Shown: positions 7,034 through 12,872, counted from the first letter of the stretch. The stretch: DNA of 14,031 nt from an uncultured Actinomycetes bacterium (GCA_946479725.1 CAMLHB010000044.1:1-14031), one strand, 5' to 3'. Numbers and translations: made by a program. Notes: a model not told the origin generated them from the letters alone.

Positions 7034-7816
7034 TTAGTCTCGCCCTTGGCCTGGATTGCTCAACTGCGGGCTCCCCGATCCCTCCGCCTGATCCGCCTCG
7101 GTCGACTCGTAGACAACCTTGGTGCCCTCCTTCAATGACCGGAATCCCTCTCCGACGACCGTGCTTTGGTGGACGAAAACGTCTTTTGATCCGTCATCGG
7201 GAGTGATGAACCCATAGCCCTTGTCATCGCTAAACCACTTGACGGTTCCAACGTGAGTACGAGCCTCTCTGGATGCGCTCTCTATCTGCTCACTCTTTGA
7301 CTCAGCCTTGCGCTTCGAGAGCGACCTGAGCGGTCGGAATCTCCTTGGATCCTGAACCTTCAGCTTCACGACTTTGGGCGCCATTCTGATCTCAGTGAGC
7401 TCCTCGCCCGCCCAGCGTTCTAATGACGCAATGCGTGCCTCAACCGAGTTCAGCTGCTCGTAAGGGCTTCGTTCATCCAGAAGGTCCTCGGAAGACACAA
7501 TCCCAAGATCTTCGAGACCTTCGAGAACCGCAACTGCTTGGAGAATGCTTGTCTCGCCAGTGGACGGCACGAGGAGATAGGTCGCGTCCTCACCGTAGTC
7601 AAGGATGCCGAATTCGATCTCTCCTATCGAGGTTTCGAGATGCCCACTCGCGATTGCAATTGAGTCGCCATCTCCGTTGTCGATCGAAGAGAACTTTGCG
7701 CCAGCAATCTGCCATCGAGTCGCGTCGAAACCCAGCGTTGCCGCTATGTCTCCGGAAAACTGATCCGGCTCATCGCTCCATGAAATCGATCTTGATGAAC
7801 TCATGGCGTCAGTCAA
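7034..7816 (-). CDS. Unknown N-terminal region fused to a C-terminal cold-shock domain
   Basis: A 260-residue protein from TTG 7816. Residues 188-255 form a cold-shock domain with both nucleic-acid-binding motifs: GTVKWF, RNP1-like KGYGFI (199-204) and RNP2-like VFVH (213-216); the last strand is represented by SPQLSNP. Free-standing cold-shock proteins are about 65-70 aa, so some 185 residues are extra. Residues 1-140 are acidic and unrecognised; 145-187 form a basic, probably flexible linker. Two starts are possible: TTG 7816, with AGGA 5 nt upstream and an 8-nt overlap with the preceding gene's stop, or ATG 7804, 4 nt after that stop. Either way translation is probably coupled to the 116-aa gene. 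It lies inside the tRNA-Val island. RNA or single-strand binding is expected; the function of the remainder is unknown. Confidence 0.85.
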   Translation of the reverse strand: MTDAMSSSRSISWSDEPDQFSGDIAATLGFDATRWQIAGAKFSSIDNGDGDSIAIASGHLETSIGEIEFGILDYGEDATYLLVPSTGETSILQAVAVLEGLEDLGIVSSEDLLDERSPYEQLNSVEARIASLERWAGEELTEIRMAPKVVKLKVQDPRRFRPLRSLSKRKAESKSEQIESASREARTHVGTVKWFSDDKGYGFITPDDGSKDVFVHQSTVVGEGFRSLKEGTKVVYESTEADQAEGSGSPQLSNPGQGRD

Positions 7817-8159
7817 TTAAGTCCTGGCTGATTCGAGCAAATGCTACGGATAGCTTTGCAATTTCCGCAGTCTCGTCAATTGTGACGAATGGACCCTCTT
7901 TACTCCAGTGACTGCGGGGGCCCACTGGTCGGTCAGGCTCCTGGATCGCCCAGAATTCAATGCCTGAAACGCCCTCGGGGAGCGCGCCGGGCATCGCCTC
8001 AACCGTCGGGGAGAGGCCCCAGCGCGGAACTCGCCCCCATATCTCGCCGCTGAGGACCTGCCGACGTGCAGCGCTCGCGTCCTGCGTTTCGGAAAAGCGC
8101 CGGAAAAAAGGGCCATAGACAACCTGACGCTCATATCTCGGCGGCACCTCCCCCTGCAC
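7809..8159 (-). CDS. Unknown 116-aa protein, first gene of the tRNA-Val island
   Basis: I do not recognise this protein. It has no signal peptide or membrane segment. It is rich in aromatic residues ([10 protein letters not shown] near the start; IWGRVPRWG and [10 protein letters not shown] in the middle) and ends in a probable helix, [19 protein letters not shown]. The GTG at 8159 is the furthest upstream start, because an in-frame TGA lies five codons before it; it has no convincing Shine-Dalgarno sequence, so the true start may be the GTG four codons later. Its stop overlaps the start region of the cold-shock-domain gene, indicating a two-gene operon. Both genes are on the same strand as tRNA-Val, 175 nt upstream, so read-through from the tRNA promoter is a possible source of expression. 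Lower G+C than the flanks suggests transfer. Confidence 0.65.
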   Translation of the reverse strand: MQGEVPPRYERQVVYGPFFRRFSETQDASAARRQVLSGEIWGRVPRWGLSPTVEAMPGALPEGVSGIEFWAIQEPDRPVGPRSHWSKEGPFVTIDETAEIAKLSVAFARISQDLID

Positions 8160-8333
8160 GCGTGGATGGTTTCAGAATCGGACGCCTCTTAGGGGGAATC
8201 GCGATGGGGCCCCAGCAATCATGAGCGCGATTTCCGGGAGCATGCTCCGCTACGCAAGCGAGTCGCGGTTTCGATGAGCGAGGAACTGGGCTCGAACCAC
8301 TGGCCGAAATTTGGCTCTGTAGCGCGGAATTCT
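8160..8333. other. Island leader region between tRNA-Val and the 116-aa gene
   Basis: This 174-nt non-coding stretch contains a perfect 12-bp palindrome, GGAGCATGCTCC, at 8237-8248, a GGGGCCCC palindrome at 8206-8213, and a degenerate tRNA T-arm copy at 8285-8299. No TAnnnT box of the kind seen before host genes sits close to the GTG at 8159. It may hold a regulatory site or scars of earlier insertions; no promoter could be identified. Confidence 0.4.
8285..8299. repeat. Third, partial tRNA T-arm copy
   Basis: ACTGGGCTCGAACCA is identical to 8343-8357 inside tRNA-Val and to the matching part of the distal repeat at 7004-7030. The flanks diverge. It is 58 bp from the tRNA copy, inside the island. 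It may be the remnant of an earlier attachment site. Confidence 0.55.
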
Positions 8334-8360
8334 ATGGGCGTTACTGGGCTCGAACCAGTG
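8334..8360. repeat. tRNA-proximal attachment-site copy
   Basis: The second copy of the 27-bp perfect direct repeat also present at 7004-7030. It forms the 3' end of the intact tRNA-Val gene plus one flanking base, so the element keeps the tRNA whole. Confidence 0.85.
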
Positions 8361-8407
8361 ACCTCCAGCTTGTCGAGCTGGCGCTCTCCCAACTGAGCTA
8401 AACGCCC
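8335..8407 (-). tRNA. tRNA-Val (anticodon GAC)
   Basis: The complete cloverleaf can be folded: acceptor GGGCGTT/AACGCCC (7 bp), D arm GCTC/GAGC, anticodon stem CCAGC/GCTGG around the loop TCGACAA (anticodon GAC), variable loop of 5 nt, T stem ACTGG/CCAGT with loop TTCGAGC, discriminator A, 73 nt in total. CCA is not encoded. Its 3' end is the integration site of the island at 7004-8333 and was regenerated by the duplicated repeat, so the gene appears functional. Confidence 0.97.
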
Positions 8408-8417
8408 GGGTCGCCGG

Positions 8418-8423
8418 AATCTA
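8418..8423 (-). promoter_or_regulatory. Candidate -10 box (TAGATT) for tRNA-Val
   Basis: On the minus strand TAGATT ends 10 nt before the mature tRNA 5' end at 8407, a normal position for a tRNA promoter with a short 5' leader. No good -35 hexamer lies 16-18 nt upstream. Confidence 0.4.
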
Positions 8424-8591
8424 GCAATGGGAAGGAGAAAGGCGGGTAATGGCTAAAGGAATGCTTGCAACCGTCGATGCAAGGGGTGCAACCTTCAGAC
8501 CTTTCCGGTGTTTAGGGAGGGCAACTTCAAAAGCTTGAGGACCGACGAGCCAGCGGGTCAGGGACTCTCTGGTGGCACGTCCTTCGGAAAC
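8424..8591. other. Non-coding gap between tRNA-Val and the zwf terminator
   Basis: I see no credible gene here. Two TGCAACC copies start exactly 21 bp apart (8466 and 8487), and CTTGCA (8464-8469) with TGCAAG (8478-8483) forms a small inverted repeat between them. These could be an operator or chance. The position is upstream of tRNA-Val on the minus strand. Confidence 0.35.
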
Positions 8592-8615
8592 AAAGGGCCC
8601 CAATTGGGGCCCTTT
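8592..8615. terminator. Perfectly palindromic bidirectional intrinsic terminator
   Basis: The 24 bases are an exact palindrome: AAAGGGCCCC, central AATT, then GGGGCCCTTT. A T run follows on the + strand (TTTT from 8613) and TTTGTTT on the minus strand. The stop of zwf is 13 nt away at 8628, so it most likely terminates zwf and shields the tRNA-Val region in both directions. Confidence 0.85.
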
Positions 8616-8627
8616 TCCGTTCCGGGG

Positions 8628-10076
8628 CTAAACGTGGTCGTTGGGCAGGTGCCAGCGGCGGGGCGCGATCAGCTGGTCGATCTCGGCCGGCCCCCAGGAG
8701 CCGGGCTCGTAGGGGATCGCCCTGGGCGGGCTCTCGAGCACGGGCTCTGAGATCTCCCAGAGACGCTCGATCGCCTCGGAGCTGGTGAAGAGGGTGCGGT
8801 CGCCGAGCATGACGTCGTGGATCAGCCGCTCGTAGGGGTCGAGGGCGGCTTCCGGGCCGCCGAAGGTCTCGGCGTAGCTGAAGCGCATGTGGGCCTCGCC
8901 GAGCTGGATCCGCGGCCCCGGCACCTTGGCGAGGAAGGAGGCGGAGATGCTGCCGGGATCGCCGAGCTCGAAGGTGAGGTGGTCGTGACCGAAGGACTCG
9001 GCGATCTGGTCGCAGTCAAGCGGGAACATCCGCCGCGGCGGCTGCTTGAAGGCAACCGTCAGCAGGTGCCGGCTCTCGGCCAGGCGCTTACCCGAGCGCA
9101 GGTAGAACGGCACCCCCTCCCAGCGCCAGTTGTCAACCATCGCCTTGACCGCGACGAAGGTCTCGGTATCGGAGTCCGCGGCGACGCCGTCCTCGTCGCG
9201 GTAGCCCTCGTACTGGCCGCGGACGACGTCCTCCGGGCGCAGCGGCGGCATCGCTTCGAAGACCTTCTCGCGCTCAATCCCCAGCGGTCTCGGCTCCAGG
9301 GAGACCGGCGGCTCCATCGCAACGAACCCGAGCACCTGAAACAGGTGGGTGACGACCATGTCGCGGAAGGCGCCCGTTTCCTCGTAGAAGGAGCCGCGCA
9401 TCTCGATCGAGAGCGTCTCCGGAACGTCGATCTGGACGTGATCGATGTGGTTGCGGTTCCAGACCGGCTCAAACATGCCGTTGGCGAAGCGCAGCGCCAG
9501 CAGGTTCTGGACCGCCTCCCGTCCCAGGTAGTGGTCGATGCGGAAGATGCAGTGCTCGGCGAAGGCCGCGCGGAGGCGGCGGTTCAGCTCGCGAGCGGAG
9601 GCCAGGTCGGTGCCGAACGGCTTCTCGGTGATGACGCGGGAGCCGGGCTCGAGGCCCATCTCGCGCAGCCCGTCGACGGTGCCGGCGGCGGCCTGCGGCG
9701 GCAGCGAGAGGTAGAAGAGCAGTCCCGGGTCTCCTCCCAGCTCCGCGCGGGCGCCCTCGATCGCCTGTTGCAGCTCACCGATCCCCTCCCCCACGCTGGC
9801 AAAGCGCAGCGACCCGGCGAAGCGCTCCCAGGCCTCCGGATCCTCGGGCTTGCGACCGGAGCCGAAAATCGACTCCCGCGCCAGCTCCCTGAACTCTTCG
9901 TCGCCGAGCGGCTTGCGAGCGGCGCCGACGATCCGGAAGCGCTCCGGCATCAGCCCCACCTGCGCCAGGTGGAACATTCCCGGCAGCAGCTTCCGCTTTG
10001 CGAGGTCGCCGCTGGCGCCGAAGAGGACGATCACCTGGTCCGCGGGAACCGCGCCGGCGCCTTGGGATTGGCTCAT
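8628..10076 (-). CDS. zwf: Glucose-6-phosphate 1-dehydrogenase
   Basis: A 482-residue cytosolic enzyme that oxidises glucose-6-phosphate to 6-phosphogluconolactone, the entry step of the oxidative pentose phosphate pathway, producing NADPH. Residues 13-40 form the dinucleotide-binding start with GASGDLAKRKLLP (20-32). EKPFG is at 151-155. The active-site signature RIDHYLGRE is at 179-187. The C-terminal substrate domain is complete, and the length matches the usual 480-510. ATG 10076 is preferred over the adjacent GTG 10079 because TAGGCT ends 6 nt before the ATG, fitting a leaderless transcript; no Shine-Dalgarno sequence is present. The gene stands alone, without the transaldolase, OpcA or 6-phosphogluconate dehydrogenase genes that often accompany zwf in actinobacteria. 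It ends at a strong palindromic terminator and is divergent from a GNAT-like gene. Confidence 0.97.
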   Translation of the reverse strand: MSQSQGAGAVPADQVIVLFGASGDLAKRKLLPGMFHLAQVGLMPERFRIVGAARKPLGDEEFRELARESIFGSGRKPEDPEAWERFAGSLRFASVGEGIGELQQAIEGARAELGGDPGLLFYLSLPPQAAAGTVDGLREMGLEPGSRVITEKPFGTDLASARELNRRLRAAFAEHCIFRIDHYLGREAVQNLLALRFANGMFEPVWNRNHIDHVQIDVPETLSIEMRGSFYEETGAFRDMVVTHLFQVLGFVAMEPPVSLEPRPLGIEREKVFEAMPPLRPEDVVRGQYEGYRDEDGVAADSDTETFVAVKAMVDNWRWEGVPFYLRSGKRLAESRHLLTVAFKQPPRRMFPLDCDQIAESFGHDHLTFELGDPGSISASFLAKVPGPRIQLGEAHMRFSYAETFGGPEAALDPYERLIHDVMLGDRTLFTSSEAIERLWEISEPVLESPPRAIPYEPGSWGPAEIDQLIAPRRWHLPNDHV

Positions 10077-10082
10077 CACTGG

Positions 10083-10092
10083 AGCCTATGCT
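10083..10092. promoter_or_regulatory. Overlapping divergent -10 boxes of zwf and the GNAT-like gene
   Basis: The minus-strand TAGGCT (10088-10083) ends 6 nt before the zwf ATG at 10076. The plus-strand TATGCT (10087-10092) ends 7 nt before the ATG at 10100. The two boxes share 2 bp, and the combined AGCCTATGCT is symmetric at 8 of 10 positions. Only 23 bp separate the two start codons, so both mRNAs would be leaderless and mutually exclusive at any moment. Confidence 0.5.
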
Positions 10093-10099
10093 GCTGCCG

Positions 10100-10930
10100 A
10101 TGGCGAACCGCGAAACCAAGGACGGCGTGCGCTACGACTCGGTGGCGCTCGACCGCGTTGACCGCAGTTTCTGGCGCGGGATCTGGGAATCGGTTCCGAC
10201 CGAGGTCGCCGCCGAGCGCGGCGTCGAGTGGCGCGACTTCGGCTCGATCCAGGTGACGGTCGTGAGAGACCTGGGACAGGTCGGGATGCTGAACCTCGTC
10301 CTCGGCGCCGCCGAGGGGTCGGAGCTGTCCGATCTCGAAGCGGCGGTCGCTTGGGCAGAGGAGCGATCGAGTCCCTACGTCTCAGTGACGCCCGATCGAC
10401 CGGGGACCGGCGCGGCCGAGAAGTGGCTGCGTAGCCAGGGCTTCGAGCCCGCCCACGCGTGGATGAAGTTCGTCCGCGACCCGCACCCACCGCGCTTCCC
10501 GGCTCCCGCCGGAGTCGAGGTCGTCGAGGTGACCTCGCCCGACCAGGAGCCGTTCGGGACGATCGGCGCACTCGGCTTCGGGATGCCGGCCTGGGGCGCC
10601 GACCTCTTCGCCCATCTGCCGGGGCGCGAGGGCTGGCGCTGCTACGTCGCCCGGGTCGACGGCAAGGCCTGGGGTTGCGGGGCGATGGTGATTGAGGACG
10701 GGGTCGCCGAGCTCGGGATCGGCGCCACGCTCGAGGAGGCGCGCGGACGGGGCTGCCAGACCGCGCTCCTGCGGCGGCGGATCGAGGACGCCGCCGCGGC
10801 CGGTTGCCACACGCTCCTCGTCGAGACGGGAGAGCGGGTGCCGGACCGGCCGTCGGCGAGCTATCGCAACATCCTCAAGGCGGGCTTCGAGGAGGCCTAC
10901 CTGCGCCCCAACTGGAAGCGACCGCGTTAA
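10100..10930 (+). CDS. GNAT-family N-acetyltransferase-like protein
   Basis: A 276-residue protein with a C-terminal GNAT domain. The strand-4/acetyl-CoA loop region reads VAELGIGATLEEARGRGCQT followed by ALLRRRI, with RGRGCQ matching the Q/RxxGxG/A pyrophosphate-binding motif. ASYRNILKAGFEEAYLRPNW near the C-terminus matches the usual GNAT end (xNxxAxxxYxxxGF-like). The N-terminal ~110 residues are more divergent and could be a second, degenerate GNAT fold, since the total is nearly twice a single domain (inference). ATG 10100 is chosen over ATG 10088 because TATGCT lies 7 nt before 10100 whereas GGAG is only 3 nt before 10088. The substrate is unknown. The stop overlaps by 4 nt the stop of the convergent membrane-protein gene. 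Divergent from zwf; any functional link is unproven. Confidence 0.85.
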   Translation: MANRETKDGVRYDSVALDRVDRSFWRGIWESVPTEVAAERGVEWRDFGSIQVTVVRDLGQVGMLNLVLGAAEGSELSDLEAAVAWAEERSSPYVSVTPDRPGTGAAEKWLRSQGFEPAHAWMKFVRDPHPPRFPAPAGVEVVEVTSPDQEPFGTIGALGFGMPAWGADLFAHLPGREGWRCYVARVDGKAWGCGAMVIEDGVAELGIGATLEEARGRGCQTALLRRRIEDAAAAGCHTLLVETGERVPDRPSASYRNILKAGFEEAYLRPNWKRPR

Positions 10931-11592
10931 GCGGCCGCCGTCCCCCGGGTTTCCCCGCGCCGCGGCTCGAAGCCTGCCCGGTCGACCTTGCGGTGATAGC
11001 GCTCCCCAACCTTGCCGCCGGAGATCGCCGCCAGCAGCGTCGCGATCAAAACGAGAACGAGCGCGATCGCCGCGCCGCCCGCCAGCGAGCCTTCGTCGAT
11101 CGGGATCCGCGGCAGGTTCAGCTGCGAGAAGAGGTTGTATTCGGAGCCGGCGATGGCGCCGAGGATTGCCAGCACCACCGTCGCCAGCAGCCCGATCAAC
11201 CAGACTCCCATCCCCTGGCGGCCGCCGTCGAAGCGCGACATCCGCCCGGCGACGTAGCCGCCCGCGTAGTAGCTGATCGCGAGGACGACGATGAGCAGGA
11301 TGCCACCGACGATGCTGATCGTCGCCGCGTTCGATTCCGCTTCGCCTTCGCTCAGGTTGGTCAGCCCGATCGCCGCCCCGGCCGCGCTCAGGAGCGCCGT
11401 CAGCAGCACCGCGACCCCGACCGCGACCAGCCAGCCGAAGAAGGCGGCGCCGAGGTTGAAGCCGCCGTATTCGTCGCGCTGGCGCTCGCGCACGACCGCC
11501 GGCCCGGCCGCGGCGCTGCGCCGCCCGTTCGTCGTTTCACGGTCCCCCGTCTCGCGGTCGTCGACCGTCCGTTCTCTGGTCCTCTCAGCCAT
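10927..11592 (-). CDS. Four-helix integral membrane protein of unknown function
   Basis: A 221-residue protein. Residues 1-40 form a charged, Arg/Glu/Thr-rich cytoplasmic-looking tail. Hydrophobic segments lie at about 46-78, 88-112, 126-147 and 170-192, the second and third separated by GGYVAGRMSRFDGGRQG. The C-terminus is basic (GGKVGERYHRKVDRAGFEPR). The pattern of Gly-rich helices is common in actinobacterial hypothetical membrane proteins, but I assign no function. GAGGAGGAGA lies just before the ATG at 11592, a strong Shine-Dalgarno sequence in contrast to the leaderless neighbours. The TAA stop overlaps the TAA of the convergent GNAT-like gene in TTAA at 10927-10930. Confidence 0.85.
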   Translation of the reverse strand: MAERTRERTVDDRETGDRETTNGRRSAAAGPAVVRERQRDEYGGFNLGAAFFGWLVAVGVAVLLTALLSAAGAAIGLTNLSEGEAESNAATISIVGGILLIVVLAISYYAGGYVAGRMSRFDGGRQGMGVWLIGLLATVVLAILGAIAGSEYNLFSQLNLPRIPIDEGSLAGGAAIALVLVLIATLLAAISGGKVGERYHRKVDRAGFEPRRGETRGTAAA

Positions 11593-11693
11593 CGCTCTCC
11601 TCCTCGTTCCCTGGACTCTCAGTTCGACTGGTGGGCAGGCCCTAAGGACCCGCGGGTGACACGTCTAACCGCTGTGAACGCGGGGACGCCCGA

Positions 11694-12392
11694 TCACACC
11701 TGAGAGCGCGCCGTCCATTCGGACAGCATCTCGAGGTCCTGAACCAGCGTCCCCTCGCCGATGCGGGGGGACGCTGCCTGCCCGCCGACCAGCAGTCGCA
11801 GTCGGGGATGGGCGCGACGCACTTCGCCGGCGACTGCTTCCAGGCGCGGTGCGAGGCTCGACAGCGTCGCCGCCAGCCCAACCAGATCGGGAGACAGCGA
11901 CTCCACCGCCCGCAGCAGCGCCTCGGTCGGAACGTCGACGCCGAGGTAGAGCGCCTCGTAGCCGGCGTCTTCGAGGACGTCGGCCGCCATCCGCAGTCCC
12001 AGGGCGTGCCGCTCCCCCTCCACCGCGGCGAGCAGCGCCCGGCCGCGGCTACGCTCCCCTCCAGCGCCGTCGCCTGCGCCCCTTCTCTCCCCCGGGGGCC
12101 CGCGCAGTGCCGCCAGCACCCGGTTCGTCAGCGCCGTCGCCAGGTGCTCGTCGGCGACGGTCAGCGCCCCCCTCTGCCACAGCACCCCGATCTCGTGCAT
12201 CGCCGGCGTGATCACCCGCTGATAGAGCTGCGGAGTCGTCATCCCTTCCCGCAGCCCCTCGGCAGCGACCCGATATGCCCTCGCTCCGTCCGCCCCCCGC
12301 AGCGCATCCAGGTACAGCCGCGCCAAACGCGCCGCCCCGCGCACTGTCGCCGGCCCCGCCGAATTATCAGGCCCCGCCGACTTTCTAGTCAC
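11694..12392 (-). CDS. Stand-alone cobalamin-binding protein of the CarH/LitR photosensor type
   Basis: A 232-residue soluble protein. Residues 20-97 form the helical B12-binding cap (LYQRVITPAMHEIGVLWQRG), containing the Wx9EH motif W72...E82-H83 that marks adenosylcobalamin-dependent photoreceptors. A disordered Gly/Arg linker covers 98-118. Residues 119-232 form the Rossmann-like cobalamin domain with ExHxxG at E127-H129-G132 (H129 is the lower axial ligand), then LAATLSSL and LLVGGQA, which line the nucleotide tail. CarH proteins carry a MerR-type HTH in front; none is present here, so the protein cannot bind DNA in the known way. It may act on a partner or be a B12 sensor or carrier (inference). 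The start is GTG 12392 (TTG 12395 also possible), with no Shine-Dalgarno sequence and a promoter that would make it leaderless. Confidence 0.9.
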   Translation of the reverse strand: MTRKSAGPDNSAGPATVRGAARLARLYLDALRGADGARAYRVAAEGLREGMTTPQLYQRVITPAMHEIGVLWQRGALTVADEHLATALTNRVLAALRGPPGERRGAGDGAGGERSRGRALLAAVEGERHALGLRMAADVLEDAGYEALYLGVDVPTEALLRAVESLSPDLVGLAATLSSLAPRLEAVAGEVRRAHPRLRLLVGGQAASPRIGEGTLVQDLEMLSEWTARSQV

Positions 12393-12399
12393 CAAGAAA

Positions 12400-12428
12400 A
12401 GGCTACGCCGGTACCCAGTTCAGCTCAA
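12400..12428 (-). promoter_or_regulatory. Candidate leaderless promoter for the B12-binding gene
   Basis: On the minus strand TTGAGC (12428-12423), a 17-nt spacer and TAGCCT (12405-12400) precede the GTG at 12392 by 7 nt. Transcription start would coincide with the start codon. The -35 matches the TTGACA consensus at four of six positions. Confidence 0.45.
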
Positions 12429-12519
12429 GTAGCGACAATGACAAAAGAGCGGGAAGTTTGATCGTCGCCCTTCCGGGGGATGAAGCTGCGCGACCCGATT
12501 CCTGACCCGGAGGAGAACA

Positions 12520-12594
12520 ATGAGCATCGTCACCATCCTGATCATCATCATCCTCATCCTGCTGGCGATCTACCTGTTCCGGCGCGTCTTCTAG
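12520..12594 (+). CDS. 24-aa single-pass membrane peptide
   Basis: MSIVTILIIIILILLAIYLF followed by RRVF: a single very hydrophobic segment (residues 3-20) with a basic C-terminal end, consistent with a small inner-membrane peptide, N-terminus out and C-terminus in by the positive-inside rule. Support for translation is a strong Shine-Dalgarno sequence, GGAGGAGA, at 12509-12516, 3-6 nt before the ATG depending on the core used. It lies alone between the divergent B12-binding gene and convergent features on the minus strand. Possibly an uncharacterised stress or membrane micropeptide; no function is assigned. Confidence 0.7.
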   Translation: MSIVTILIIIILILLAIYLFRRVF

Positions 12595-12643
12595 GCGGCC
12601 GGACAGGCGTGGGCTCGGACTCAGGCGTGGCTTCCCCGGCCGC
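12595..12643. repeat. Inverted and direct repeats after the 24-aa gene
   Basis: GCGGCCGG (12595-12602) and CCGGCCGC (12636-12643) are complementary with a 33-nt loop, and CAGGCGTGG occurs twice (12604-12612, 12622-12630). No T tract follows, so this is at best a weak terminator. Confidence 0.3.
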
Positions 12644-12695
12644 GATCTTCTCCACCATCGCAGTAATCGCCAAGCTCCAGGTAGATCGTCAAGAG

Positions 12696-12839
12696 CTACT
12701 TGGCGAGGCGGCGCAGGGTCTCGCGATTCGCCTGGATCGCGGCCTTGATCCGACTCTTGCGCTCCGTGCTGCTTCCGGGCAGGCCAAAGCGCAGCTTGTC
12801 TCGCTCGGTCCTCGGCGCGGTGGGAGCTTGCTGCTTCAT
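12696..12839 (-). CDS. Possible 47-aa basic protein
   Basis: The frame encodes a short, strongly basic protein: Pro/Arg-rich start (MKQQAPTAPRTERDKLRFG) and a probable amphipathic helix (STERKSRIKAAIQANRETLR) at the C-terminus. The sequence is not the Pro/Arg/Gly-repetitive type seen in shadow frames of this DNA, and its end at TAG is clean. Against it, no Shine-Dalgarno sequence and no TAnnnT box at the leaderless distance are seen before the ATG at 12839. It would be transcribed from the region just after tRNA-Cys, on the same strand. Unrecognised family. Confidence 0.45.
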   Translation of the reverse strand: MKQQAPTAPRTERDKLRFGLPGSSTERKSRIKAAIQANRETLRRLAK

Positions 12840-12872
12840 CGCTGACACATTGTTGCACCCAGGTTCTACGAA

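Larger units (their letters stand above)
7004..8333. mobile_element. Small integrase-less island inserted at the 3' end of tRNA-Val(GAC)
   Basis: A perfect 27-bp direct repeat occurs at 7004-7030 and 8334-8360. The right copy is the 3' end (T-arm and acceptor strand) of an intact tRNA-Val gene; the left copy is an isolated fragment. Duplication of a tRNA 3' end on both sides of an insert is the hallmark of site-specific integration by a tyrosine recombinase. The 1,330-bp unit holds two overlapping minus-strand genes, is visibly poorer in G+C than its flanks (33 of 60 bases G+C at 7261-7320 by hand count), and contains no integrase or transposase. It could be a deletion remnant of a larger island or a mini-element mobilised in trans; the sequence cannot separate these. 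Confidence 0.75.

Noticed and set aside
8817..10256. A 479-codon plus-strand frame opposite zwf
   Set aside because: It is antisense to a complete G6PDH with its active-site motif; no domain is visible in the antisense product.
10804..11703. A 299-codon plus-strand frame over the membrane-protein gene
   Set aside because: The minus-strand frame has a strong Shine-Dalgarno sequence and four membrane segments; the plus-strand product is Arg/Gln/Asp-rich shadow sequence.
12403..12858. A 151-codon minus-strand frame across 12403-12858
   Set aside because: It is low-complexity (Asp/Gln/Ser-rich) and overlaps the 24-aa gene, the 47-aa frame and the B12 promoter; no initiation signal was seen.
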